Part shown: positions 48,072 through 56,948 of the stretch, piece by piece
Numbering within the stretch: position 1 is the first letter of the stretch
How the letters are laid out: each line of letters starts with the position of its first letter
Source: Novosphingobium jiangmenense
GTDB taxonomy: Bacteria; Pseudomonadota; Alphaproteobacteria; Sphingomonadales; Sphingomonadaceae
NCBI RefSeq assembly: GCF_015694345.1
Contig: NZ_JADQDC010000012.1
Span: 1-64,000 of the forward strand
DNA: 64,000 bases
Direction of reading: 5' to 3'
Program-made: the position numbers and the translations under genes
Notes under the pieces: model-generated
The model's database searches: none
The model's input: the letters and a program-made list of their open reading frames with translations, nothing else
Told to the model about the DNA's origin: nothing

Positions 48072-49009
48072 CGCTTCCGAAACTTCATGTCGCGGTGCTG
48101 ATGGGCGGCTGGTCAAGCGAGCGGCCGGTCTCGCTGATGTCGGGCGAGGGCGTTGCCAAGGCGCTCGAGTCAAAGGGCCATAAGGTTACGCGGATCGATA
48201 TGGACCGCGAGGTTGCGCTGCGTCTGGCAGAAGCGAAGCCCGATGTCGTGTTCAACGCGCTGCATGGCACGCCCGGAGAAGATGGTTCGATCCAGGGCCT
48301 GATGGACATCATGGGCCTGACCTACACCCATTCCGGCCTCGCCACCTCGGTCATCGCGATCGACAAGGAACTGACCAAGCAGGCGCTGGTGCCGCACGGC
48401 ATTCCGATGCCCGGCGGGCGCATCGTGCGTACCGAAGAGCTGTACAAGGCCGATCCTCTGCCGCGTCCCTATGTGCTCAAGCCCGTCAACGAAGGCTCGT
48501 CGGTCGGCGTCGCCATCGTCACCTCAGACGGCAACTACGGCAATCCTATCAGCGCCGACGCGCGCGGACCGTGGCAGGAGTTCGACGAGCTTCTTGCCGA
48601 ACCGTTCATCCGTGGCCGCGAACTGACCACTGCCGTGATCGGCGACCGTGCGCTGCTCGTCACCGAACTGCGCCCCAAGTCCGGCTTCTACGATTTCGAT
48701 GCCAAGTACACTGACGGCATGACCGATCACATCTGCCCGGCCGAGATCCCCGACGAGATCACCGAAGCGTGCAAGCAGATCGCGCTGCGCTCGCACCAGT
48801 TGCTGGGTTGCAAGGGCACCAGCCGTTCCGACTTCCGCTGGGATGATGAGCAGGGTGTCGAAGGGTTGTTCCTGCTGGAAGTGAACACCCAACCCGGCAT
48901 GACTCCGCTAAGCCTCGTGCCCGAACAGGCCAAGGCGCTTGGCATGGATTACCCCGATCTTGTCGAAGCGATTATCGCTGAAGCCCTCAAAGACGCAGGG
49001 AAGGTCTGA
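48068..49009 (+). CDS. ddl: D-alanine:D-alanine ligase
   Basis: 313 residues from the GTG at 48068. ATP-grasp enzyme. Motifs: VLMGGWSSERPVSLMSG at the start, NALHGTPGEDGSIQGLMDIMG, PYVLKPVNEGSSVGV, and the metal-binding LLEVNTQPGMTPLSLVPEQA (LEVNTQPGMT). DdlB-type genes normally sit at this place, between murB and ftsQ. Confidence 0.97.
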   Translation: MTLPKLHVAVLMGGWSSERPVSLMSGEGVAKALESKGHKVTRIDMDREVALRLAEAKPDVVFNALHGTPGEDGSIQGLMDIMGLTYTHSGLATSVIAIDKELTKQALVPHGIPMPGGRIVRTEELYKADPLPRPYVLKPVNEGSSVGVAIVTSDGNYGNPISADARGPWQEFDELLAEPFIRGRELTTAVIGDRALLVTELRPKSGFYDFDAKYTDGMTDHICPAEIPDEITEACKQIALRSHQLLGCKGTSRSDFRWDDEQGVEGLFLLEVNTQPGMTPLSLVPEQAKALGMDYPDLVEAIIAEALKDAGKV

Positions 49010-49012
49010 GGA

Positions 49013-49978
49013 ATGGCGCAGACGATCAAGCGTGGCGGAAAGGGCGTGCGGCGGGCAGCAGCTGCGCGAACGACGCAACGCAAGGTCCACGCAGCGCGCC
49101 AGCAGACCGGTTCGGTGCTCGATACGGTCATGCACTGGCTGCCGTTCAGCGAAGAGACGCTGCACCGGATCGTGATGACGCTGATCCTCGCCGCTGCCGC
49201 CGGACTGGTTTGGACCGTGGCGGTCATGGCGGGCATCCCGGCGCTGGCATCGGAACAAGCCGCGTTGATCGCCTCGGACGCCGGGTTCAAGGTCAGCCAT
49301 CTCGAGGTGCGCGGCGTCAACCGCATGAACGAGCAGCGCATCTACGAGCGCGTGCTCGGCCAGAACGACCGCGCGATGACCACGCTCGATCTTGCCGCCT
49401 TGCGCGATGAGCTGAACCAGTTGCCGTGGGTCAAGGACGCCCGCGTCTCGCGCAAGCTTCCCGATACGCTGGTGATCGACATCGTCGAGCGCAATCCCCA
49501 CGCGGTGCTGCGCAAGCCAGATCGCATGGTGCTTATCGACGATACCGGCGTCGAGCTGGAGACGGTGAAGCCTGACAAGGCCAAGGGAATGCTGGTGCTG
49601 TCCGGCCTTGGCGTCGGCCAGCGGGTCGAGGATCTGATGCGACTGCTCGATGCTGCTCCGGCCCTGAAGCCGCAGGTCACCGAGGCCGAATGGATCGGCA
49701 ACCGTCGCTGGAACCTGACGTTCAAGACCGGTCAGGTGCTTGCCCTGCCGGAAGGTGACGAAAAGTCGGCAGGTGCGCTGCTGAGCTTTGCCCGCATGGA
49801 TGGCGTCAATCGTCTGCTTGGCGGCAAAGTTGCCGCATTCGACATGCGCGCCCCCGACCGCATCTACATGCGCGTGCCCGGCCATGCCGAGGAAGTGGCG
49901 GCGGAGAAGCGTGCCGCCGAGCAGGCGAAGGCCGAAGCCAAGCGCATCGCCGCTGCGGCCAAGAGCGACGAGGGCTGA
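49013..49978 (+). CDS. ftsQ: Divisome protein FtsQ
   Basis: 321 residues. A basic cytoplasmic N-terminus (residues 1-50), a membrane helix at about 53-75, and a periplasmic POTRA domain about 92-160 (FKVSHLEVRGVNRMNEQRIYE). The FtsQ beta domain follows (LPDTLVIDIVERNPHAVL). The last 30 residues are a charged Ala/Lys/Glu helix. It recruits FtsL and FtsB. A three-base gap separates it from ddl. Confidence 0.95.
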   Translation: MAQTIKRGGKGVRRAAAARTTQRKVHAARQQTGSVLDTVMHWLPFSEETLHRIVMTLILAAAAGLVWTVAVMAGIPALASEQAALIASDAGFKVSHLEVRGVNRMNEQRIYERVLGQNDRAMTTLDLAALRDELNQLPWVKDARVSRKLPDTLVIDIVERNPHAVLRKPDRMVLIDDTGVELETVKPDKAKGMLVLSGLGVGQRVEDLMRLLDAAPALKPQVTEAEWIGNRRWNLTFKTGQVLALPEGDEKSAGALLSFARMDGVNRLLGGKVAAFDMRAPDRIYMRVPGHAEEVAAEKRAAEQAKAEAKRIAAAAKSDEG

Positions 49979-49987
49979 TCCAAACCA

Positions 49988-51271
49988 ATGGCGACGCCCC
50001 GCATCACCAAGGTCTTTGCTGCCGTAAACATCGGCTCGTTCCGTGTCTCCGCGATGATTGCGGGACTGTCCGAGACGGGAGAGATGGTCGTGCTCGGTTC
50101 CGGCCATCGCGCCGCGCAGGGGATCAAGCGCGGCTACGTGACGGACATGCAGGCCGCCACCCATTCGGTGCGCGATGCGATCGAGCGCGCCGAGAAGATG
50201 GCCAACGTCGATATCCAGAAGGTCTGGATCGGCTGCGCCGGAGCAGGCCTCGCCAGCACCACGGCGCGGGTCGAGGTCGAGGTCGGCGGTCGGCGGATCG
50301 AGCAGGACGATATCGAGCATCTGCTGGTGGCCGGGCGAGGGGTGATCCAGCCGGACGGGCGCACCGTGCTGCACGCGCAGCCGGCGCACTACACGCTTGA
50401 TGGTGCCCACGGCGTGCCCAATCCCAAAGGGCTTCATGCCGAGCGGCTTGCGGTAGATATCCACGTCATGCTTGCCGATGGAGCGCCGGTGCGAAACCTG
50501 CGCGAGGCGGTGCAGAACGCGCACCTGGAAGTCGAGGCAGTGGTCGGCTCGCCAGTGGCTGCGGGTCACGCCTGTCTTACGCCCGAAGAGCGGGAACTGG
50601 GCGTGGCGCTGGTGGAGTTCGGCGCGGAAGTTACCACTGTCTCCGTCTATGCCGCAGGAATGCTGCTTGGCATGCAGGTGATCCAGTACGGCTCGGGCGA
50701 CATTACCGACGCCATTGCCTCGGCCTTCGGCATTCGCCGCTATCAGGCAGAGCGCCTGAAGTGCATGTCCGGCTCGGCCATCGCCAGCCCGGCAGACCAT
50801 CGCGAGATGATACCGGTCAACGCGCCGGGGGATCCCGAAGGTGGCCCGGTGGCGCGCCACGCCGACGACAAGAACCGTATTCCGCGTGCAGAGTTGATCT
50901 CGGTCATTACCCAGCAACTCGGGTTCTTCACCGAAGAGGTTGGCAAGTCGCTAAAGTCGATGGGCTTTGTCGGCCAGACCGGGCAGCAGGTCGTGCTGAC
51001 CGGCGGCGGTGCGCAGCTTCCGGGCTTGGCCGACTATGCGCAATCGGCGCTCGGCCGGCCGGTGCGCATCGGTTCGCCGCCGACGATGCTCGGCCTCCCT
51101 CCCGGCCACGCCACGCCAAGTTCCTCCACTCTGGTGGGACTGGTTCTGTTTGCGGCTGCCGATCCGGTCGACATCCGCGCGATCGGGCCTGCGCATGATC
51201 CGGTGGGAGGCGTGTACCGTGGGCGGAGGCTGCTGATTCGCTTGATCCGCGCGATCAAGGACTACTTCTGA
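49988..51271 (+). CDS. ftsA: Divisome actin-like protein FtsA with atypical phosphate loops
   Basis: 427 residues. The fold is recognisable from SHS2/1C text (RGYVTDMQAATHSVRDAIERAE), the adenosine loop VVLTGGGAQLPGLADYA and the C-terminal membrane-targeting helix GRRLLIRLIRAIKDYF. The nucleotide loops are unusual. Phosphate 1 reads AAVNIGSFRVSAMI (Asn14 where an acidic residue is expected). Phosphate 2 reads VALVEFGAEVTTVSVY (residues 207-221), with GAE in place of the usual GGG after Glu210. It should still tether FtsZ to the membrane. ATP binding may be weak or lost, which is an inference. Confidence 0.93.
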   Translation: MATPRITKVFAAVNIGSFRVSAMIAGLSETGEMVVLGSGHRAAQGIKRGYVTDMQAATHSVRDAIERAEKMANVDIQKVWIGCAGAGLASTTARVEVEVGGRRIEQDDIEHLLVAGRGVIQPDGRTVLHAQPAHYTLDGAHGVPNPKGLHAERLAVDIHVMLADGAPVRNLREAVQNAHLEVEAVVGSPVAAGHACLTPEERELGVALVEFGAEVTTVSVYAAGMLLGMQVIQYGSGDITDAIASAFGIRRYQAERLKCMSGSAIASPADHREMIPVNAPGDPEGGPVARHADDKNRIPRAELISVITQQLGFFTEEVGKSLKSMGFVGQTGQQVVLTGGGAQLPGLADYAQSALGRPVRIGSPPTMLGLPPGHATPSSSTLVGLVLFAAADPVDIRAIGPAHDPVGGVYRGRRLLIRLIRAIKDYF

Positions 51272-51465
51272 CGGGGTTTTACCTCGCCCTGCCGCTCGCA
51301 GCGCGCGATCTTGCCCCGTCATGGTGTTGCAACCTGTGGAAAAGGTTGCTGCGCCTTTGATTCGCAAAGCACGCTTGTGCAACAGGTTAACGTGAAGCTT
51401 TCAGATCCCGTCTTGTGCGCGTTCCTGCCAGCATCGAGACAAATGACCCGATTGGGAGACCGACT
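51272..51465 (+). promoter_or_regulatory. ftsA-ftsZ spacer with DnaA-box-like and GANTC motifs
   Basis: 194 bases without a gene. At 51335-51343 the minus strand reads TTTTCCACA, one base from the DnaA box TTATCCACA. A GANTC site (GATTC) lies at 51359-51363. A TTAAC half-site lies near 51388. In Caulobacter, ftsZ transcription is affected by DnaA and by CcrM methylation at GANTC. Short motifs like these occur often by chance. The spacer suggests ftsZ has its own promoter. Confidence 0.45.
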
Positions 51466-52947
51466 ATGAGCATCAACATCGGACCGCCGGCAATTGACGA
51501 ACTTCGTCCCCGGATCACGGTGATCGGGGTTGGTGGCGCAGGCGGCAATGCCATCGCCAACATGATCAACGCGCAGATCGAGGGCGTCGAGTTCATCGTC
51601 GTCAACACCGACGCGCAGGCGCTGAACAATTCGATCGCGGAAAACCGCATCCAGCTCGGGCCCGACATCACTCAGGGTCTCGGTGCTGGCGCCCGTCCGG
51701 AAGTCGGTCGCGCGGCTGCGGAAGAGACGATCGAGGAACTGGAGCGCGCGCTCGAGGGCGTGCACATGGTGTTTATCGCTGCCGGCATGGGCGGCGGCAC
51801 CGGTACCGGTGCGGCGCCGGTCATTGCCGAGGCCGCGCGTCGCAAGGGCGTGCTGACCGTTGGCGTGGTAACCAAGCCGTTCCTGTTCGAAGGAACGCGC
51901 CGCATGCGGTCTGCCGAAAGCGGTATCGAGGAACTGCAGAAGCACGTCGATACCTTGATCGTCATTCCCAACCAGAACCTGTTCCTGGTGGCCAAGGCCG
52001 AGACGACCTTCAAGGAAGCGTTCCAGCTGGCTGACGAAGTGCTGCAGCAGGGCGTTCGCTCGATCACCGACCTCATGGTCATGCCGGGCCTGATCAACCT
52101 CGACTTTGCCGACGTCCGTTCGGTCATGGGCGAGATGGGCAAGGCGATGATGGGCACGGGCGAGGGCGAAGGTCCGAACCGCGCACTGGAAGCGGCAGAA
52201 CGCGCGATTGCCAACCCGCTGCTCGATGGCGTGTCGATGCAGGGCGCCAAGGGCGTGATCATCTCGATCATCGGTGGCGACGACATGAAGCTGCTCGAGG
52301 TTGACGAAGCTGCCAACCACATCCGCGAACTGGTTGACCCGAACGCGAACATCATCTGGGGCTCGGCCTTCAATCCCGATCTCGACGGCAAGATCCGCGT
52401 CTCGGTCGTCGCCACCGGTATCGAGCAGAGCCAGGAGCAGGCGGAAATCGCTTCGCGTCCCGTCTCGATCCCGAGCAGCGCTCGTGGTCCTGCGGTGCCG
52501 ACGGCAGCTCCCGCAGCGCCGGTCTATACCCCTCCTCCGGCAGCTCCTGCCGAACCCGCGCAGGCGGCGTGGACTCCGGCGGTGGAACAGGTCCAGCCCG
52601 AAGTCCCGGCAGCGCCCGAGCCCGAGCCGCTCGACCTGACGCTGGACCTTTCGTCGGCGCAGGAAGAACCCGCTTCGGACGAACTGCTTCTCGGTGGGAT
52701 GGAAGCTCCGGCAGAACCTGCCGCGTTCGCGCCCGCTCCCCAGCCGGAGCCTGCTGCCGCGCCGCAAATGCCGCGTCTGGGCCGTGCGCCCGAGGCGGAA
52801 CCGGCCAAGCCTGCGGGCGGAAGCACGCTGTTCGAACGCATGGCCAATCTCTCGCGCGGCAATCGTGCACCGGCCGACGATGACGATGGCGACGAAGGCG
52901 GATCGCTCAACATTCCGCGCTTCCTCGGTCGTCAGAACAACCAGTAA
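51466..52947 (+). CDS. ftsZ: Cell division GTPase FtsZ
   Basis: 493 residues from the ATG at 51466, with GGGAGA seven bases upstream. The tubulin signature [13 protein letters not shown], the N-terminal [13 protein letters not shown] and the T7 loop ([14 protein letters not shown]) are intact. The GTPase core ends near residue 320. A linker of about 150 residues rich in Pro, Ala and Glu leads to the conserved C-terminal peptide [10 protein letters not shown], which binds FtsA and ZapA-like partners. The long linker is usual for alphaproteobacteria. A hairpin follows the stop. Confidence 0.98.
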   Translation: MSINIGPPAIDELRPRITVIGVGGAGGNAIANMINAQIEGVEFIVVNTDAQALNNSIAENRIQLGPDITQGLGAGARPEVGRAAAEETIEELERALEGVHMVFIAAGMGGGTGTGAAPVIAEAARRKGVLTVGVVTKPFLFEGTRRMRSAESGIEELQKHVDTLIVIPNQNLFLVAKAETTFKEAFQLADEVLQQGVRSITDLMVMPGLINLDFADVRSVMGEMGKAMMGTGEGEGPNRALEAAERAIANPLLDGVSMQGAKGVIISIIGGDDMKLLEVDEAANHIRELVDPNANIIWGSAFNPDLDGKIRVSVVATGIEQSQEQAEIASRPVSIPSSARGPAVPTAAPAAPVYTPPPAAPAEPAQAAWTPAVEQVQPEVPAAPEPEPLDLTLDLSSAQEEPASDELLLGGMEAPAEPAAFAPAPQPEPAAAPQMPRLGRAPEAEPAKPAGGSTLFERMANLSRGNRAPADDDDGDEGGSLNIPRFLGRQNNQ

Positions 52948-52955
52948 CCAGTTGC

Positions 52956-52984
52956 GAAGCGGCGGCGCGTGTTGCCGCCGCTTC
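52956..52984 (+). terminator. Hairpin after ftsZ
   Basis: Perfect 11-base stem GAAGCGGCGGC / GCCGCCGCTTC with a seven-base loop. There is only a weak T stretch after it, so it may be a partial terminator or an mRNA-stability structure before the SPOR gene. Confidence 0.55.
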
Positions 52985-53013
52985 ATCTTCAAAACGGTAA
53001 AGAGCGCGGCAGG

Positions 53014-55224
53014 ATGACGAATCGGCTCCCCATCGCGCGTTTGACGGGCAGGACCCGCCTGCGGCTTGCCCTGGCCCTGCTGCTCTGTGCCTCAGCGCCT
53101 CGGGCACTGGCGCAGGCGGATGACGATCCGGATGGACCGGCCACGGTTTCGCGGCCAGTCGTGCAATCGACCACCCCCAGCCCCAGCCGCGAACTCAATG
53201 CTGCGCTGGCGCGGCTGGCGTCCGATCCGCGCAATGTTTCGGCGCTGTTCGATGCGGCCAATGCCGCACTCAAGTTGGGCGACAGCGATGCCGCGCTGGG
53301 TTTCCTCGCTCGCGCCGACGAAGTGCAGCCTGGCAACGCGCGCACCAAGGCGCTGCTCGGCAAGGCCCAGCTCGTGGCGGAAAACCCGGTAGAGGCTATC
53401 CGCGCATTCGACGAGGCGGAGCGGGCCGGGGCGGATACCTTCGCCATGGCGGCGGATAGAGCGCTGGCCTACGACCTTGTCGGCGACAACGCCCGGGCGC
53501 AGCGCTGGTATCAGGTGGCTCTCAGCCGTGGGAGCGACGACGAGATTACCCGCCGTTATGCCATGAGCCTTGCCATTTCGGGCGACCGTCGTGGCGCGGA
53601 ATCGCTGCTCGCACCGCTGATCGAAAAGCAGGACCGTGCGGCATGGCGCACGCGGACTTTCGCCATGGCGGTGACGGGCGGGCCGGACGAGGCGGTGGCG
53701 ATCGCCTATGCCTCGATGCCGCAGGATCTCGCTTCCGGCATTGCGCCGTACTTGCGCTACATGCCGCGCCTTACGCCAGCGCAACAGGCCGCCGCTGCCA
53801 ACTTCGGCCGCTTTCCGCGTGCGGCGGACATCGGGCGCGACGATCCGCGCGTCGTGCAGTACGCAGCGCTCAACCCGCGTGCGCCGCGCAGTGCCGAAGC
53901 CGGCCTGATCCCGACCGGTGCTCCACTTGGCCCGTCGAGCACATCGTCCGAGAAGCCGAGCCGCGAGAAGCGCCGTCGGCCCGGCAAGAGTGAGACTGCC
54001 GCGGCGGCAGTCGTCGTCCGGCCAGCCGTCCGCACCACCCCGTCGGGCGAACTGCCGCCGGTGCAGACGTCTGCAAATGCGTCTCCAGCCCCGACCTCGA
54101 CACCGCCTGCGCCGGTGACGCCCCCCGTTCCCCGTCCGGCCGTGCTTTCCGCTCTCGATGTGCCTCCGGGCACGCAGCGTCCGACGGTCCCGCCGATCCG
54201 GTCGGCCCAGCAGGCGGCTACTCCTGCGGTGCCTGCACGAATCGTCTCGACGCCAACGCCGACGACGACAATCGCGCCTTCGCCCAATCCTATTGCCAAG
54301 CCCGGATTCCAGCAGGATCTGACCTCGCCGCCAGTGTCCACTCCTGCGCAGGTTGCCAGCGCCACACGCCCACCGGTAGCGCCGAGCGCCCCTGCGTCAG
54401 CGCCGACCACGCCGGCACCGACGACGACCATCAACCAGTCCGGTCAGGCCTTGGCCTCTGCAAGCGGCTTCGATCTTGCCAAGGTCGGTTCCGGCACGAA
54501 TTCTGCGTCGCCCGCACCCGTGCCATCGCCAACCCCGCCTGCGGCGAGTTCTCCCGCAGTCGCAAAGGTCACGCCTCCGCAGCCGACCCCGTCGCCGACC
54601 CCGACGCAAACTGCGGCGGCCAGCACCCCGCCGCCAGCGCGCGATCTGGCCAGCTTGTTCAAGTCCTTCGCGCCTCCGCCGGAGGAGCGGGCTGCTTCGG
54701 TCCCTGCCGTCGACATCACGCGCATTGCCCCCAAGGGCGCGGCCAAGCCTGCGAAGGCCGATCCTCGCGGCGAGCGGCCTGACGGTCCGACCGATGTGTC
54801 ACGCGTTCCCGCCAAGGAGCCCGAAAAGCCTGCTGCCAAGGAAGCGGTGAAGCTGGGCAAGGACGGCAAGCCGATCAGGGATCCCAAGCAAGGTGCCAAG
54901 GATGCGAAGGACGTCAAGGACGCAAAGGCCAAGAAGGCCGCGCCGAGCCATCCGAGCCGGATCTGGGTTCAGGTGCTGACTGGTGCCAACAAGGATGTGA
55001 TGGACAACGAATGGCGCCGCCTGGTGAAGGAAGCGCCCGAAGTCCTGCGCGGGCGGAAGCCCTACCTTTCGCCCTGGCGCAGCAATTTCCGCCTGCTCAC
55101 CGGGCCTTTTGACAGCGAGGCAGATGCGCAGGAATTCGTCACCAAACTCAGGAAGAGTGGCGTTTCCAGCTATCAGTGGACCAGCCCTGCCGGGCAGGCA
55201 GTGGACACGCTTTCGCTCAAATAG
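53014..55224 (+). CDS. Exported TPR and SPOR-domain protein
   Basis: 736 residues from the ATG at 53014. A signal peptide ends near residue 34 (LALALLLCASAPRALAQ). Residues about 55-250 form helical TPR-like repeats (VSALFDAANAALKLGDSDAA, ARTKALLGKAQLVAENPVEA). Residues about 290-560 are low-complexity Pro/Thr/Ala/Ser, and 570-645 are Lys/Ala/Asp-rich. The last 90 residues are a SPOR domain (RIWVQVLTGANKD...FRLLTGPFDSEADAQEFVTKL), which binds denuded septal glycan. The location directly after ftsZ supports a division role. It is not in any named E. coli family. Confidence 0.85.
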   Translation: MTNRLPIARLTGRTRLRLALALLLCASAPRALAQADDDPDGPATVSRPVVQSTTPSPSRELNAALARLASDPRNVSALFDAANAALKLGDSDAALGFLARADEVQPGNARTKALLGKAQLVAENPVEAIRAFDEAERAGADTFAMAADRALAYDLVGDNARAQRWYQVALSRGSDDEITRRYAMSLAISGDRRGAESLLAPLIEKQDRAAWRTRTFAMAVTGGPDEAVAIAYASMPQDLASGIAPYLRYMPRLTPAQQAAAANFGRFPRAADIGRDDPRVVQYAALNPRAPRSAEAGLIPTGAPLGPSSTSSEKPSREKRRRPGKSETAAAAVVVRPAVRTTPSGELPPVQTSANASPAPTSTPPAPVTPPVPRPAVLSALDVPPGTQRPTVPPIRSAQQAATPAVPARIVSTPTPTTTIAPSPNPIAKPGFQQDLTSPPVSTPAQVASATRPPVAPSAPASAPTTPAPTTTINQSGQALASASGFDLAKVGSGTNSASPAPVPSPTPPAASSPAVAKVTPPQPTPSPTPTQTAAASTPPPARDLASLFKSFAPPPEERAASVPAVDITRIAPKGAAKPAKADPRGERPDGPTDVSRVPAKEPEKPAAKEAVKLGKDGKPIRDPKQGAKDAKDVKDAKAKKAAPSHPSRIWVQVLTGANKDVMDNEWRRLVKEAPEVLRGRKPYLSPWRSNFRLLTGPFDSEADAQEFVTKLRKSGVSSYQWTSPAGQAVDTLSLK

Positions 55225-55438
55225 GCAGTCGTTGCAGGAACATGCGCGATCCTTTGATGTTCACCCCTTGTCCACAGCTTTCCCACAAGGTTGTCGAGTT
55301 TTGCCCAACCGCCTGTTAGCCCGAGATTGTCGGGCGGGGGTGTGAACCGCCATTGACGGTGCGAGCAGCAGTCAGGGCAGATCGCCCTGCCGGGCCAACC
55401 AGCCGAGGAGGCCCGATCACGTGTTCAGGGGACGTACC
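55225..55438 (+). other. 214-base spacer with a DnaA-box-like motif
   Basis: No gene is seen. TTGTCCACA at 55269-55277 matches the DnaA box at eight of nine bases, and a GC-rich inverted segment (GGGCAGATCGCCC) lies near 55376. These are too few features for an origin. Confidence 0.4.
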
Positions 55439-55942
55439 ATGCGGACCGGCCATGACGACAACGAGCGCGATGAGGCAGCGCCTGTCGACATGATCGCATC
55501 GCTTTTCGAAGCGCGCGGCTGGCCTTGCGAATTCGTCTCCGACGACGAAGTTACGGGCGAAATTCAGGGATCCTGGGCCAACTACCAGCTCCGTGCGATC
55601 TGGCGGGTCGAGGACCATGTTCTGCAGATCCTGTGTCTGCCCGATATCCGCATCCCCGATGACAAGAAGTCCGCCGTCTTCGAACTGATGGCTTTGATCA
55701 ATGAGCAGGTGTGGATCGGGCACTTCGACATCTGGTCGAACGGATCGGTGCTGCTCTATCGCCATGGCCTGATGCTCGGCGACGAAGGCCTGCTCTCGAT
55801 CAGCCAGGCCCAGGCTGCTGTTGAAGCCGCCGTTGACGAGTGCGACCGGTTCTACCCGGCGTTCCAGTTCATCCTGTGGGGCGACAAGAGCCCGGCCGAT
55901 GCGCTCGCCAGCGCGATGGTGGATGCGGCCGGAGAGGCCTGA
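55439..55942 (+). CDS. YbjN-domain protein
   Basis: 167 residues from the ATG at 55439, which has GGGGA upstream. A GTG at 55421 is a less likely alternative. Pattern: VDMIASLFEARGWPCEFVSDDEVTGEIQGSW (start part VDMIASLFEARGW), YQLRAIWRVEDHVLQILC, and a C-terminal WGDKSPADALASAMVDAAGE. This matches the YbjN family of chaperone-like folds, whose members in sphingomonads are uncharacterised. It is followed by proC, 76 bases later. Confidence 0.82.
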   Translation: MRTGHDDNERDEAAPVDMIASLFEARGWPCEFVSDDEVTGEIQGSWANYQLRAIWRVEDHVLQILCLPDIRIPDDKKSAVFELMALINEQVWIGHFDIWSNGSVLLYRHGLMLGDEGLLSISQAQAAVEAAVDECDRFYPAFQFILWGDKSPADALASAMVDAAGEA

Positions 55943-56018
55943 TCATTGCGGCAGACGCTTGCGATTGGTCGGACCTCCCTGCATTGAGCGCGCAAACGCG
56001 ACTCAAGGGAACCGCACC

Positions 56019-56825
56019 ATGACCAAGACCTTCCTCCAGTTCGGCTGCGGCAACATGGGCGGGGCCATGCTCAAGGGCTGGCTGGCAGGCGGCATTGCGC
56101 CCGAGACCTTCACCATCGTCGACCCCTATCTCGAGGTCGCACCGCAAGGCACGCGCCTGCTCAAGTCTGTGCCCGAGGGCGAGGGGGCATTCGATGTTGT
56201 CCTGCTCGGCTTCAAGCCTCAGCAATTGCCGGATGCGGCCGCTTCGGTTCGCCCCTTCGTCGGACCCAATACGCTGCTGCTCTCGATTCTCGCCGGTGTC
56301 GACCTTGCCACCCTGCGGGCAACGTTCCCTGACACCGGCGCAATCGTGCGCGTCATGCCCAACCTTGCCGCAGCGCTGGGCAAGTCGCCAATCGCGCTGG
56401 TCGGCGAAGCTGACGAGGCTGCGCGTGCCGAAACCGACGCGCTGATGGCCCCCCTCGGGCAGGCGGAGTGGCTCTCGGGCGAGGACCAGATGGATCTCGT
56501 CACGGCCCTTGCCGGCTCTGGCCCGGCCTTCGTCTACCGCTTCATCGATGCCTTGGCCCAAGGCGCAGCGGCGCTCGGCCTCCCGCGCGAGCAGGCGGAT
56601 CGGCTTGCGCTGTCGATGGTCGAAGGCGCTGCCATGCTGGCCGCGGCTTCGGAACACTCGCCCGGCGAACTCGCGCGCCGCGTAGCCAGCCCCGGTGGCG
56701 TTACCCAGATCGGGATCGACGTGCTTGATGCCGATGACCGTCTGGCCCGCCTGATGGAAGACACCTTGCGCGGCGCACGGGATCGCAGTGCCGAGATGAC
56801 GGAAATGGCGCGCAAGGCGGGGTGA
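56019..56825 (+). CDS. proC: Pyrroline-5-carboxylate reductase
   Basis: 268 residues from the ATG at 56019, preceded by AAGGGA. The last step of proline synthesis, with NADPH. The N-terminal Rossmann motif FGCGNMGGAML, VRVMPNLAAALGKSP, GSGPAFVYRFIDAL and the C-terminal signature VASPGGVTQIGIDVL are complete. The other proline gene in the window is proB at 60074. proA is not present here. Confidence 0.96.
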   Translation: MTKTFLQFGCGNMGGAMLKGWLAGGIAPETFTIVDPYLEVAPQGTRLLKSVPEGEGAFDVVLLGFKPQQLPDAAASVRPFVGPNTLLLSILAGVDLATLRATFPDTGAIVRVMPNLAAALGKSPIALVGEADEAARAETDALMAPLGQAEWLSGEDQMDLVTALAGSGPAFVYRFIDALAQGAAALGLPREQADRLALSMVEGAAMLAAASEHSPGELARRVASPGGVTQIGIDVLDADDRLARLMEDTLRGARDRSAEMTEMARKAG

Positions 56826-56877
56826 GTTCCGCAACAATTCGTTACATTGCATGGACGCCACATTGCCCCGGTTTCAC

Positions 56878-56906
56878 TTGAAAGCCGGGGCCAAAGCGCC
56901 GATATT
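56878..56906 (+). promoter_or_regulatory. Candidate promoter of the Bax-inhibitor-1 gene
   Basis: TTGAAA at 56878-56883, 17 bases, then GATATT at 56901-56906. The start codon follows at 56949. The sequence CTTG-N17-GCCGATATT also resembles alphaproteobacterial heat-shock promoters, which is speculative. Confidence 0.45.
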
Positions 56907-56948
56907 CCAGTGACGTGGCCATTGGGGCCACAGAACGGAGCTTTGAAG

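Noticed and set aside
48908-50917. Minus-strand open frame of 669 codons across ddl, ftsQ and ftsA
   Set aside because: Shadow frame in high-GC DNA. The plus-strand genes have correct motifs and order.
55225-55438. Possible replication origin because of a DnaA-like box
   Set aside because: Only one good box, no AT-rich unwinding region, and no dnaA, parAB or hemE neighbourhood.
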